A DNA stretch of 33,242 nucleotides from an uncultured Puniceicoccaceae bacterium (GTDB lineage Bacteria > Verrucomicrobiota > Verrucomicrobiia > Opitutales > Coraliomargaritaceae), in assembly GCA_905479975.1 (NCBI GenBank), contig CAJQOS010000002.1, positions 1 to 33,242 of the forward strand, read 5' to 3'. A program made the position numbers and the translations under genes. This document shows, one piece after another, positions 8,758-16,433 of the stretch. The notes under the pieces are model-generated. The model saw only the letters and a list, made by a program, of their open reading frames with translations, had not been told where the DNA came from and did no database searches. How positions within the stretch are numbered: position 1 is the stretch's first letter; every line of letters starts with the position of its first letter.

Positions 8758-8786
8758 AGGCCGTCGAAATTCCCGATGGCCTTTTT
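8758..8786 (+). terminator. Rho-independent terminator after the PEP-CTERM gene
   Basis: A 9-base stem (8758-8766 with 8774-8782, one G-U pair) around a 7-base loop is followed by a T run. It lies 28 bases after the stop codon. Confidence 0.82.
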
Positions 8787-8906
8787 CATGTCGTGATACA
8801 AAGGAGCCCCCCCCCCTCAGAGCCATATCCTTCTACATAAGTCGGAGGGGCGTGAAGTTCGCACGAATCAGCTCCTTCCCTTACCAAGGGAAGGTGGTCG
8901 CGAAGC

Positions 8907-9043
8907 GAGACGGAAGGGTTCTCCGCAGAGCCTGAGCGATATTTGCCTACTTGATACAAATGATCGCGAAAACCCCTCCGTCTCGGCCCTTCGACAGGCT
9001 CAGGGTGGTGAGCTTGTTTTCGAATCCTGAGCCTGCCGAAGGG
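8907..9043. repeat. Nested REP-like inverted repeats
   Basis: Two inverted repeats follow one another. GAGACGGAAGGGTT (8907-8920) pairs with 8971-8984 with one mismatch. CCCTTCGACAGGCTCAGG (8987-9004) pairs with 9026-9043 with one mismatch. Both resemble common bacterial REP palindromes found in many phyla. Confidence 0.8.
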
Positions 9044-9063
9044 TCGAACCACAGACCGAGACA

Positions 9064-9093
9064 CCTCCCCTTCGCAGCATATCCTTATACATA
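9064..9093 (-). repeat. Inverted copy of the GGATATGC repeat
   Basis: This near-complete copy is reverse-oriented relative to 9482-9586, reading CGCAGCATATCCTTATACAT on the plus strand. A shorter, diverged inverted copy is at 8825-8840. With the direct copies at 9482, 9557 and 9632 it brackets the composite palindromic element. Confidence 0.8.
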
Positions 9094-9251
9094 TCTTTAG
9101 ATCGTCAAATCCGCGTAACCCTGATCAATTAAAGGCATTCTTAATGCGATTCTCCAATTCAGAGGATCGGCCGCTTCTTCCCCTGTAGCAGGAAAACGCT
9201 CAGGCACAGACCCAGCAAAGCTGAGCTCAATGCCATTGCATATTAATTGTA

Positions 9252-9451
9252 GCACCAAAGGTGCGGCCGATGTCAGCCTAGGGCAAGGCCCTAGGGTTTG
9301 AATGAACCATCCAGCCAAAGCCCTGAAAGGGCGACCTAATCGAGCAAGTGCTTGGCCCATCGAATAAAACGCCCTTTCAGGACTCGCTGTGTTTTGGGGA
9401 TTGAATTCCCGGGGCCTTGCCCCGGGCTGACATAGATTGCCCCGTTGGGGC
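9252..9451. repeat. Composite REPIN-like palindromic element
   Basis: A large imperfect inverted repeat in which each arm carries small hairpins. Left arm: GCACC/GGTGC (9252-9264), CCTAGGGC/GCCCTAGG (9277-9295), GCCC/GGGC (9320-9332). Right arm: a CCTGAAAGGGC complement near 9370-9381, CCCGGGGC/GCCCCGGG (9408-9426), GCCCC/GGGGC (9439-9451). TGTCAGCC and its complement GGCTGACA sit at matching places in the two arms. This mirrors REP doublets mobilised by RAYT transposases. No such transposase is in the window. Confidence 0.8.
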
Positions 9452-9481
9452 GAGAGTCATGCGAATACGCACCACAGACTT

Positions 9482-9655
9482 ATGTATAAGGATATGCTTC
9501 GCAGGGGAGGAGTTTTAAGAAGAGCATCAATAACGCCAACTTGACGAGACCAAGACATGTATAAGGATATGCTTCGCAGGGGAGGAACTTTTAGCAGTAC
9601 ATTAATGACGTTAATTTGAAGATACAAACTTATGTAGAAGGATATGCTCAGAGCA
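9482..9655 (+). repeat. 75-base tandem repeat, two and a partial units
   Basis: The units start at 9482, 9557 and 9632, exactly 75 bases apart. The first 30 bases of units 1 and 2 are identical (ATGTATAAGGATATGC through GGGGAGGA), and the rest is diverged but alignable. The third, partial unit contains the stop codon of the HAD gene (complement of 9648-9650), so the array has reached the 3' end of that gene. Confidence 0.85.
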
Positions 9656-10226
9656 GCGTATGGATATCGACCACCACCATACCAGCATTCTTCGCCGCTT
9701 CGACCCCCAGCTTGGTATCCTCAAAAGCATGGCAGCGCTCCGGAGCCACGCCGATCAGCTCGGCAGCGCGTAAATACGTATCGGGCGCAGGCTTTGAGTG
9801 GCTGACACACTCCGCACCAACCACGGCGTCAAACCAGTCGCGAATCCCCAGCGCCTTCAAGATCTTCTCTGCCACCCACTTCGGACTGCCCGTCGCAATC
9901 GCCATCGGGATGTGTTCACGATGAAATTCCGCAATCGCTTTAACCGGCACCACGGGTTGCACATCAACTAGTAGCTCCAGAAATAAATCTTCCTTCGCAT
10001 CTGCAATCGCCACTGCATCAACCTGCTTACCCTGCTCTTTTGCCAGCAATTCGATAATCTCCGATGCAGGCACGCCTCCGAGCGCATAGAAACGCTCCTC
10101 CGAAAGCACCAGCCCATGTTCCGCCATCGAGCGCGACCATGCCTCGAAGTGCGTCGGCATCGTATCGGCAAGCGTGCCATCCATATCAAAGATCAGGCCA
10201 TCGTAATCGTGGTGCAAATTTTCCAT
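9648..10226 (-). CDS. HAD-superfamily phosphatase (beta-phosphoglucomutase-like)
   Basis: This 192-residue protein starts from the ATG at 10226. A longer in-frame start at 10508 would overlap the divergent DUF502 gene and adds basic non-conserved sequence. HAD motif I is FDMDGTLAD (D14 nucleophile, D16 acid/base); motif II is IATGSPKW; motif III is the lysine in SHSKPAPDTY; motif IV is EDTKLGVEAAKNAGM. The cap domain of about 20-90 residues after motif I (ending near EFHREHIPMAIATG) fits subclass IA, as in phosphoglycolate phosphatase or beta-phosphoglucomutase, including yqaB/gmhB-like sugar phosphatases. The substrate cannot be told from sequence. Its stop codon lies in the last partial unit of a tandem repeat. 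The transcription start must share the 121-base divergent spacer with the DUF502 gene. Confidence 0.9.
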   Translation of the reverse strand: MENLHHDYDGLIFDMDGTLADTMPTHFEAWSRSMAEHGLVLSEERFYALGGVPASEIIELLAKEQGKQVDAVAIADAKEDLFLELLVDVQPVVPVKAIAEFHREHIPMAIATGSPKWVAEKILKALGIRDWFDAVVGAECVSHSKPAPDTYLRAAELIGVAPERCHAFEDTKLGVEAAKNAGMVVVDIHTLL

Positions 10227-10347
10227 ATCGCCCACTAGAAAGCGCTCAAGCTCCGTGGCAAGGGAAACCAATCCGGACGGTGCACTCAAGAAGGCTCGCC
10301 ACTGCCGAATTTTCCGCTTTCTGTTTTGAGACTCTCCTTTCTTCACT

Positions 10348-11019
10348 ATGCTACGCTCTCTACGAAACGCATTCATCACAGGCATCGTCGTCATTCTGCC
10401 ACTCGGCGTGACGATGATCGTCATCCGAGTCCTTCTCGATACGATCGGCACGCCTACCAGTAAATATTTCTTCTGGTTCCTCGACCCCGAACTGCGAGAC
10501 ATGCCCATCGTTCAGCTCGGGCTAGAGTTACTTTCAGTGCTGGTCGTCCTACTACTGATCACCCTGCTCGGCTATAGCTCACGCATCTTCATCGGCCGCT
10601 TCATCCTCAATAGCATGGAGCGACTGCTCGACCGCGTGCCCTTCATCAGCACGGTCTATCGCTCGGTTAAACAAATCGTCCAAACCTTCAGCCAACAAAA
10701 GAAGGCCGTCTTCCAAGAAGTCGTCCTCATCGAATATCCCCGTAAACATTGCTACGTGCTCGGTTTTCTGACCAGCACCGCAAAAGGCGAGACGCAAGAC
10801 GTCACCGGCGAGCACATCGTCAACGTCTTCGTGCCCACCACCCCGAACCCGACCAGCGGCTTCCTGCTCATGCTTCCCGAGGACGACATCAAACGCCTCA
10901 ACATGAGCATCGCCGACGGCATGAAGCTCATCATCTCCGGCGGCGCAGTCGTCCCCAACGGTGAAAGCGGCGAGGCCGTCATCATCAACAATCCGGCCGA
11001 AGCCAGCGCCACTGCATGA
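10348..11019 (+). CDS. DUF502 family membrane protein
   Basis: This 223-residue protein matches the DUF502 family. The N-terminal MLRSLRNAFITGIVVILPLGVTMIV gives the first membrane segment (about 8-32), and a second lies at about 53-77 (VQLGLELLSVLVVLLLITLLGY). Then come the family signature stretch LLDRVPFISTVYRSVKQIVQTF, and the sequence around VNVFVPTTPNPTSGFLLMLPEDD. The function of DUF502 is unknown in bacteria; plant members (COV) affect vascular patterning. The stop overlaps the next start (ATGA at 11016-11019), implying translational coupling with the RecO-like gene. Confidence 0.9.
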   Translation: MLRSLRNAFITGIVVILPLGVTMIVIRVLLDTIGTPTSKYFFWFLDPELRDMPIVQLGLELLSVLVVLLLITLLGYSSRIFIGRFILNSMERLLDRVPFISTVYRSVKQIVQTFSQQKKAVFQEVVLIEYPRKHCYVLGFLTSTAKGETQDVTGEHIVNVFVPTTPNPTSGFLLMLPEDDIKRLNMSIADGMKLIISGGAVVPNGESGEAVIINNPAEASATA

Positions 11020-11651
11020 GCAAACCCGCCGTAACCGAGCGCGCCCTCGTGCTGCGCATCGCACCCAACGGAGAGTCTTTTCTCAAAATCGACATCCTCA
11101 CTCCGGAGAGCGGTACCTTTCTCTGCCTCAAGCGCATTTCAAAGGCAAAGCTTCAAACCGCAGCACCCGATCTCTTCGATACGGCCGACATACACTTGGA
11201 AACCTCCAAGCAAGGCACCGCCCGCTTCGTCAACGACTACCGACTCGTTCACCGCCGCAGCAGCATCGGCCAGTCCTACCGCAAGCTGCAACACGCCTCC
11301 GACTTTTGCGCACTCATCGCGCACAACGGCCCACACATGGCCGACCCCGCCGCGCTCTACCACATCACCGAGCGCACACTCAACGCCTTCGCCGAGCGCG
11401 ACGTGCCAAGCATCGTGTTCCTCAAGGCAATCTACATACTCCTCAAAGACGAAGGTTACCCCGTGCGCGAATCCTGGTGGCCGCAGCTTCCCGACCAACT
11501 ACGCGAAGCCGGCAAACAACTGATCAACCAGCCGACCCCCGACAGCGTAGAACCAGAACGACTCGAAGCGTGCTCCCAGATTAGCCGCCACCTCTGCCAC
11601 TGGCTACGCCGCGAGACCGACCTCATGCTGCCAAGCAGCCTCAACATCTAA
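11016..11651 (+). CDS. RecO-like protein (putative)
   Basis: This 211-residue protein starts at an ATG overlapping the DUF502 stop. The opening TERALVLRIAPNGESFLKIDILTPESGTFLCLKRISK resembles the OB-fold N-terminus of RecO (TEGIVLR...E.D.I..L.TPE.G). The rest is helical, as in RecO C-terminal domains. RecO helps load RecA on gapped DNA. The typical RecO zinc cysteine cluster is not evident, so the assignment is tentative. It could be an Opitutae-specific divergent RecO or an OB-fold protein of other use. Confidence 0.55.
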   Translation: MSKPAVTERALVLRIAPNGESFLKIDILTPESGTFLCLKRISKAKLQTAAPDLFDTADIHLETSKQGTARFVNDYRLVHRRSSIGQSYRKLQHASDFCALIAHNGPHMADPAALYHITERTLNAFAERDVPSIVFLKAIYILLKDEGYPVRESWWPQLPDQLREAGKQLINQPTPDSVEPERLEACSQISRHLCHWLRRETDLMLPSSLNI

Positions 11652-11666
11652 CACCTCAAAGCCGCC

Positions 11667-12437
11667 ATGCACCCACCACTACGATTTCTATTTAACACGT
11701 CCTGCCTGATCATCTCGCTGATACCCAGTGGCTCATTAACGGCGGCACAAAACTCCGAACAGCGCATTCTATTTATCGGCAACAGCTACACCGCAGGCGT
11801 CAGCGCAGCGCTCCAACAAACGCTGAGCGGCCCCGATCACCCGGCCACGGAATTACAATTCATCACCAAGGGCGGAGCGACTCTCGAAAAGCACCTAAAC
11901 TATCCGGCAACGACCCAGGCGATCAAAGACGGGCAATGGACTTACGTCGTGCTACAGGAGCAAAGCCAAACACCCGCCCTCGGCGGCCATTATACACAAT
12001 CCTTTCATCAATCGGTCGATCAGCTCTCACGAATCATCAAAGACGCAGGCGCCACTCCAGTGCTCTATGCCACGTGGGGACGACGCGACGGCGACTCTAA
12101 AAACAAAGCCATCTTTCCTGATTTCGAGACGATGAACGCAAAACTGACGACGGCCTACCAGCAAGCCGCAGCAAGAAACGGAGCCCTGATCGCGCCCGTC
12201 GGCCAAGCATGGGCAGCCGTCAAGAAACAGGACCAAGCACTGTGGCACACACTGTACCGAAAAGACGGTTCGCACCCCTCCGCCAACGGCGCGTATCTGA
12301 CAGCGTGCGTCTTTTCGCAGCGACTCTTTCCACAGGCCGCCACCGAAAAGATCACCGCGCCAGGCACGCTCAAAGCAAACGAGCAGGCAACCATCCGTCA
12401 GGCTGCCCGCGCCACCGCACTGAATCTGAATCAATAA
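11667..12437 (+). CDS. Secreted SGNH/GDSL-type hydrolase
   Basis: This 256-residue protein has an N-terminal hydrophobic export segment (about 12-28). Block I is ILFIGNSYTAG with nucleophile S40, a conserved glycine/asparagine pair follows around YVVLQEQSQTP, and block V is KDGSHPSANGAYL with D200 and H203 as the catalytic pair. GNS replaces the usual GDS, as in many SGNH members (DUF4886-like). It is probably a carbohydrate or acyl esterase outside the cytoplasm; the substrate is unknown. It begins 15 bases after the RecO-like gene, so it may share its transcript. Confidence 0.85.
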   Translation: MHPPLRFLFNTSCLIISLIPSGSLTAAQNSEQRILFIGNSYTAGVSAALQQTLSGPDHPATELQFITKGGATLEKHLNYPATTQAIKDGQWTYVVLQEQSQTPALGGHYTQSFHQSVDQLSRIIKDAGATPVLYATWGRRDGDSKNKAIFPDFETMNAKLTTAYQQAAARNGALIAPVGQAWAAVKKQDQALWHTLYRKDGSHPSANGAYLTACVFSQRLFPQAATEKITAPGTLKANEQATIRQAARATALNLNQ

Positions 12438-12477
12438 AAGGTTGGAAAACCACAATCAAAGGCATAACGATTAAGAG

Positions 12478-13239
12478 ATGAAACACTGGCATTACGCAGA
12501 ATCCGACCAACAAAAAGGCCCCATCTCCGAAGCTGAGCTCATTCAGCTACTAGAATCAGGGCAGCTCCCGAAAAGCTCTCTCGTCTGGACAGAAGGCCAA
12601 GCGGACTGGCAACCCGCATCAGAAATCGACGGACTCATCCCAAAGGCCAGTGCACCGACACACAGCACACGCCTAGCTCCCAGAACAAAAATCCGAGAAT
12701 CAAGCGACCACTTCATTCCCAATGGAGAGCAACTCCGCCCATGGATACGCAATTGGGCACGAGGAATTGATTTTATATTATTCAGCGTCGTTGCGGGATT
12801 CGTCATCGGCATCTTATATGCGCCCGCACTCTATCAAATCCCCGACATGATATTCAGCATCATACTGTTGGTCGCTTATCTTTTCGTAGAACCGATGATG
12901 CTCATGAGTTGGGGCACGACACCAGGGAAATTTCTACTGAGTGTTCACCTACGAAATGAAGACGGTAGCAAACTGTCCTACAGCGAAGGCCTAAAACGCA
13001 GCTTCAAAGTCCTCACACTCGGGCAAGGCTTGGGTATCCCTCTCATTTCACTCGTCACCCATATCCTCGCCTACAACCGTTTAACCAACCAAGGAATCAC
13101 AACATGGGATGAATCGGGAAATCACACGGTCGCACACCGAGAGGTCAGTGTCTGGCGAGCGTTCGTCATCATCGGAATTTTCATCGGATTCATCGCACTC
13201 ACGGTTTGGGATACGCAAAGCAGCCTACAAGGCTACTAA
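12478..13239 (+). CDS. GYF_2 and RDD domain membrane protein
   Basis: This 253-residue protein has an N-terminal GYF_2 (DUF4339) domain at about 1-55 (WHYAESDQQKGPISEAELIQLLESGQL, then LVWTEGQADWQPASEI). After a basic linker there is an RDD-type membrane domain (ARGIDFILFSVVAGFVIGILYA, then VEPMMLMSWGTTPGKFLLSVHL) with about four membrane segments and a further one at the C-terminus. The pairing is common in Verrucomicrobiota and Planctomycetota. GYF_2 probably mediates protein interactions; the role of RDD is not established. It ends 16 bases before the convergent tgt gene. Confidence 0.88.
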   Translation: MKHWHYAESDQQKGPISEAELIQLLESGQLPKSSLVWTEGQADWQPASEIDGLIPKASAPTHSTRLAPRTKIRESSDHFIPNGEQLRPWIRNWARGIDFILFSVVAGFVIGILYAPALYQIPDMIFSIILLVAYLFVEPMMLMSWGTTPGKFLLSVHLRNEDGSKLSYSEGLKRSFKVLTLGQGLGIPLISLVTHILAYNRLTNQGITTWDESGNHTVAHREVSVWRAFVIIGIFIGFIALTVWDTQSSLQGY

Positions 13240-13255
13240 GCCTCTCGACAAACGA

Positions 13256-14371
13256 CTACTTCCCGCCCGCGTTGTAGCGCTCGATCCACGCTGCGCTCCA
13301 CTCCGCGTAATCGTCCGCCTCGATGTGAGCGCGTGCTTGCTCCATCAGATCCAAGAAGAAATGCGTGTTGTGAATCGAGAGCAACGTGTGCGCCAGCAGC
13401 TCCTTCGCCATGACGAGGTGGCGCAGATACGCGCGGCTGAAGTGCTTACAGGTGTAGTTATCCGCCTCCATGATCGGCTTCGGATCGTGCTTAAAACGCT
13501 CATTCTTAAGGTTCAACACACCGTCCGGCGTAAACACCGAGGCATGGCGCGCGAGCCGCGTCGGCATCACACAATCGAACATGTCCATGCCGAGGCCGAC
13601 CATCTTCAGGAGCTGCGGCGGTGTGCCAACTCCCATCACATAGCGTGGTTTCTCCTTGGGCATGACCGGTGCAGTCGCTGCCACCTGACGGATCATTTCT
13701 TCTTCAGGCTCACCGACGCTCACGCCGCCGATGGCATAGCCCGGAAAATCTAGTTTCGCCAATTCGCGCCCGCAATGCTGACGCAGGTCATCGTAAATCG
13801 AGCCCTGAATGATTCCAAACACATGATGCCCGGACTCAAGAAATCCGTCTTCCGTCGCATGCTCTAAAAACTCACCGGCCCAACGAATGGTGCGAGCCAC
13901 TGCCGCTTCGCAGTCCTCCCGATCACACGGATACGGCGGGCACTCATCGAGCACCATCGCAATGTCCGTATCGAGATCCCGCTGAATTTCATAGCAGTTC
14001 TTCGGCCCGAGGAACAACTTACGCCCGTCCAAATGCGAGCGAAACTCGATGCCCTTCTCAGTGATCTTGCGCAGCTTGGAGAGACTAAACACCTGAAAGC
14101 CGCCGCTATCGGTCAAGATCGGCCCCTTCCAATTCATGAACTTGTGCAGACCGCCCATCTCCTTCACCAGATCCGAACCAGGTCGGATATTTAGATGATA
14201 GGTATTGCCCAAGATGATCTGCGAGCCGACCTCTTCGATCTGCGCAGGCGTCATCCCTTTGACAGTGGCTTGAGTGCCAACTGGCATAAAAATCGGAGTC
14301 TGAATATCGCCATGACGTGTTTTAAGGACACCACGACGGGCCGAGCCGGATTCTTTGAGCAATGTGAACAT
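13256..14371 (-). CDS. tgt: Queuine/preQ1 tRNA-ribosyltransferase, zinc site incomplete
   Basis: TGT exchanges guanine-34 of certain tRNAs for a queuosine precursor. It has 371 residues, normal for bacteria. Substrate motif LTDSGGFQVFSL has D88, and GMDMFDCVMPTR has the nucleophile D266. GGVSVGE and YVMGVGTP are also conserved. In the C-terminal zinc motif, the usual E-C-D-C-Y-T-C is E-A-D-N-Y-T-C: A303 and N305 replace two cysteines. C308 and H334 (SIHN) remain, so only two of four zinc ligands are present. It may lack zinc or bind it differently. The rest is intact, so it looks functional. No queuosine biosynthesis genes are in the window. The heptad array at 14379-14420 lies upstream. Confidence 0.95.
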   Translation of the reverse strand: MFTLLKESGSARRGVLKTRHGDIQTPIFMPVGTQATVKGMTPAQIEEVGSQIILGNTYHLNIRPGSDLVKEMGGLHKFMNWKGPILTDSGGFQVFSLSKLRKITEKGIEFRSHLDGRKLFLGPKNCYEIQRDLDTDIAMVLDECPPYPCDREDCEAAVARTIRWAGEFLEHATEDGFLESGHHVFGIIQGSIYDDLRQHCGRELAKLDFPGYAIGGVSVGEPEEEMIRQVAATAPVMPKEKPRYVMGVGTPPQLLKMVGLGMDMFDCVMPTRLARHASVFTPDGVLNLKNERFKHDPKPIMEADNYTCKHFSRAYLRHLVMAKELLAHTLLSIHNTHFFLDLMEQARAHIEADDYAEWSAAWIERYNAGGK

Positions 14372-14378
14372 GTCGTCG

Positions 14379-14420
14379 AACGTTGAACATCGAACGTCGA
14401 ACGTCCAACATCGAATTATT
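14379..14420 (-). repeat. Heptad-periodic array before tgt
   Basis: Six 7-base units lie upstream of the tgt start. On the plus strand they read AACRTYG, for example AACGTTG, AACATCG and AACGTCG. This is the same word family as before sufD and ribH. Confidence 0.78.
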
Positions 14421-14455
14421 GATTTTTGCAGGTAAATCCCCCTCTGAGGTATTCG

Positions 14456-14490
14456 AAGTTCGGCGTTGAATGTTCAACGTTCGGCGTTCT
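14456..14490 (+). repeat. Heptad-periodic array before ribH
   Basis: Five 7-base units of the type RYGTTCR (for example GCGTTGA, ATGTTCA, ACGTTCG) end 14 bases before the ribH ATG. Read on the minus strand they match the GAACRTY words before tgt and sufD. The tgt and ribH arrays face each other across a T-rich spacer that should contain the divergent promoters. Confidence 0.72.
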
Positions 14491-14504
14491 TAGTGATCCC
14501 CCTT

Positions 14505-14981
14505 ATGAGTCTCGACATTCCAAGCATCCAAGAAATTGACGGCAGCGGCCTGCGCTTTGCCGTGATTGCCTCGCGCTATAATGAAGCGCTGGTCGACTCG
14601 CTCGTGCACCATGCCACAGCCACATTGACCGCTGCAGGTGCCGACGCACCGGTTCTCGAGCGCGTCCCCGGTGCCGCCGAACTCCCCTTTGCCGCCTCGA
14701 CGCTGGCACACCACTCTGAATTCGACGCGATCATCGTGATCGGCGTCGTCATCGCAGGTGATACCAATCACCACGAAATCATCGGCGATAGCACCGCCAC
14801 CGCTTTACTAAACATCAGCATCGATCAAAAGGTGCCCATCATGAACGGCATCCTCGTCGTCAATAACCTCGCACAAGCCGAGGCACGCGCCGGAGACACC
14901 ATCAACCGTGGCAAAGAATTTGCTCAAGCAGCCCTCGAAATGGCTCAATTTACAAAAAAATGGAAGACAACGAACCAGTAA
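14505..14981 (+). CDS. ribH: 6,7-dimethyl-8-ribityllumazine synthase
   Basis: This is the penultimate enzyme of riboflavin synthesis. From the ATG at 14505 it has 158 residues. A start 39 bases upstream would add sequence translated from the heptad repeat, so I rejected it. Typical motifs: FAVIASRYNEALVDSL, VPGAAELPFAA, and GVVIAGDTNHHEIIGDSTATAL with the catalytic histidine, then PIMNGILVVNNLAQAEARAG. It overlaps nusB by 22 bases, a pairing (ribH-nusB) common in bacteria. No other rib gene is present, and no FMN riboswitch is seen in the leader. Confidence 0.95.
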   Translation: MSLDIPSIQEIDGSGLRFAVIASRYNEALVDSLVHHATATLTAAGADAPVLERVPGAAELPFAASTLAHHSEFDAIIVIGVVIAGDTNHHEIIGDSTATALLNISIDQKVPIMNGILVVNNLAQAEARAGDTINRGKEFAQAALEMAQFTKKWKTTNQ

Positions 14982-15418
14982 CCCGCCGCTCACAACGCCG
15001 TGAAAACCGCATGAGCACCGTGCAGTTCCTCTACCAATGGGAGTCGAACAAGCCGGAAGTCCTCGCGGACGACATCTGCCAGTTTTTTGAAAACCAGGAA
15101 GAAGACCGCGCCTACTACGCATTTGCCGAAGAGCTCTCTCTCGGAACCATCGAGAATATTGAAGCAATCGACAAGCACATCGTCGAGCATGCCAATAACT
15201 GGACATTCGACCGCATCGCGAAGGTCGATCTTGCGATCCTGCGTCTCGCCATTTACGAGCTGCTCTACCGCACCGACATTCCGCCGATCGTCAGCATTAA
15301 TGAAGCGATCGACTTGACTAAGGTCTTTTCAAATCCCGATTCCAAGCGTTTCGTCAACGGCATTTTGGATAAGATGAAGAGCAAGATCACACGACCACTG
15401 CGTCAAGCAGCAGACTAA
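14960..15418 (+). CDS. nusB: Transcription antitermination factor NusB
   Basis: This 152-residue, all-helical RNA-binding factor acts with NusE (S10) at boxA sites in rRNA antitermination. Family stretches: RRSQRRENRMSTVQFLYQWE at the N-terminus, then FDRIAKVDLAILRLAIYELLYRTDIPPIVSINEAIDLTKVFSNPDSKRFVNGILDK-type sequence. It starts within the end of ribH (22-base overlap), so its translation is likely coupled, and is followed by ftsY after 11 bases. Length is normal. Confidence 0.96.
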   Translation: MEDNEPVTRRSQRRENRMSTVQFLYQWESNKPEVLADDICQFFENQEEDRAYYAFAEELSLGTIENIEAIDKHIVEHANNWTFDRIAKVDLAILRLAIYELLYRTDIPPIVSINEAIDLTKVFSNPDSKRFVNGILDKMKSKITRPLRQAAD

Positions 15419-15424
15419 GGAAGC
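15418..15424 (+). promoter_or_regulatory. Shine-Dalgarno sequence for ftsY
   Basis: AAGGAAG lies five bases before the ftsY ATG at 15430. It is one of the few clear purine-rich ribosome binding sites in the window. Most other genes, including all heptad-array genes, have none. Confidence 0.65.
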
Positions 15425-15429
15425 GACCG

Positions 15430-16350
<921 letters not shown>

Positions 16351-16433
16351 GTTGTTTGTTGATGGTTGCTGGTTGCTCGCTAACTGAAGCAACGAACAAC
16401 TGACAACAATCAGCATCCAACAAACAACGAACA
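16351..16433 (+). repeat. Heptad array with strand-switched halves before aroB
   Basis: About eleven 7-base units fill the spacer. The distal half uses NGTTGNT units (TGTTGAT, GGTTGCT twice). The proximal half uses ACNANCA units (ACGAACA twice, ACAAACA, ACAATCA). The halves are roughly complementary, so the leader can fold with TTGTTTGTTG pairing to CAACAAACAA. It runs directly to the aroB ATG. Confidence 0.8.

Larger units (their letters stand above)
8787..9647. other. Repeat island without genes
   Basis: About 860 bases hold at least four nested repeat types: a run of 10 C (8807-8816), two REP-like inverted repeats (8907-9043), five copies of an ATGTATAAGGATATGC-type unit, and a composite palindromic element (9252-9451). 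A frame at 9097-9360 (-) is a translation of the palindromic element and not a credible gene. Confidence 0.8.

Noticed and set aside
9097-9360. 87-residue minus-strand open frame
   Set aside because: It is a translation of the composite palindromic element; such frames are repeated artefacts of this repeat type.
10306-10347. Weak heptad pattern before the DUF502 gene
   Set aside because: Units such as TCCGCTT and TCTGTTT give a hint of seven-base order, but the sequence is too T-rich to separate from composition.
10227-10508. Longer start for the HAD phosphatase
   Set aside because: It would overlap the divergent DUF502 gene and put 94 basic, unconserved residues before HAD motif I.
12438-12477. 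Heptad array before the GYF_2-RDD gene
   Set aside because: Splitting the leader in sevens gave no consistent word; the spacer before the Rrf2 gene gave the same negative result, so not every leader has an array.
13109-13753. 214-residue plus-strand open frame
   Set aside because: It lies antisense to tgt, has an Arg/His-rich shadow composition and no domain.
14372-14504. FMN riboswitch before ribH
   Set aside because: The leader is made of heptad repeats and a T-rich stretch; the conserved RFN element sequence is not present.
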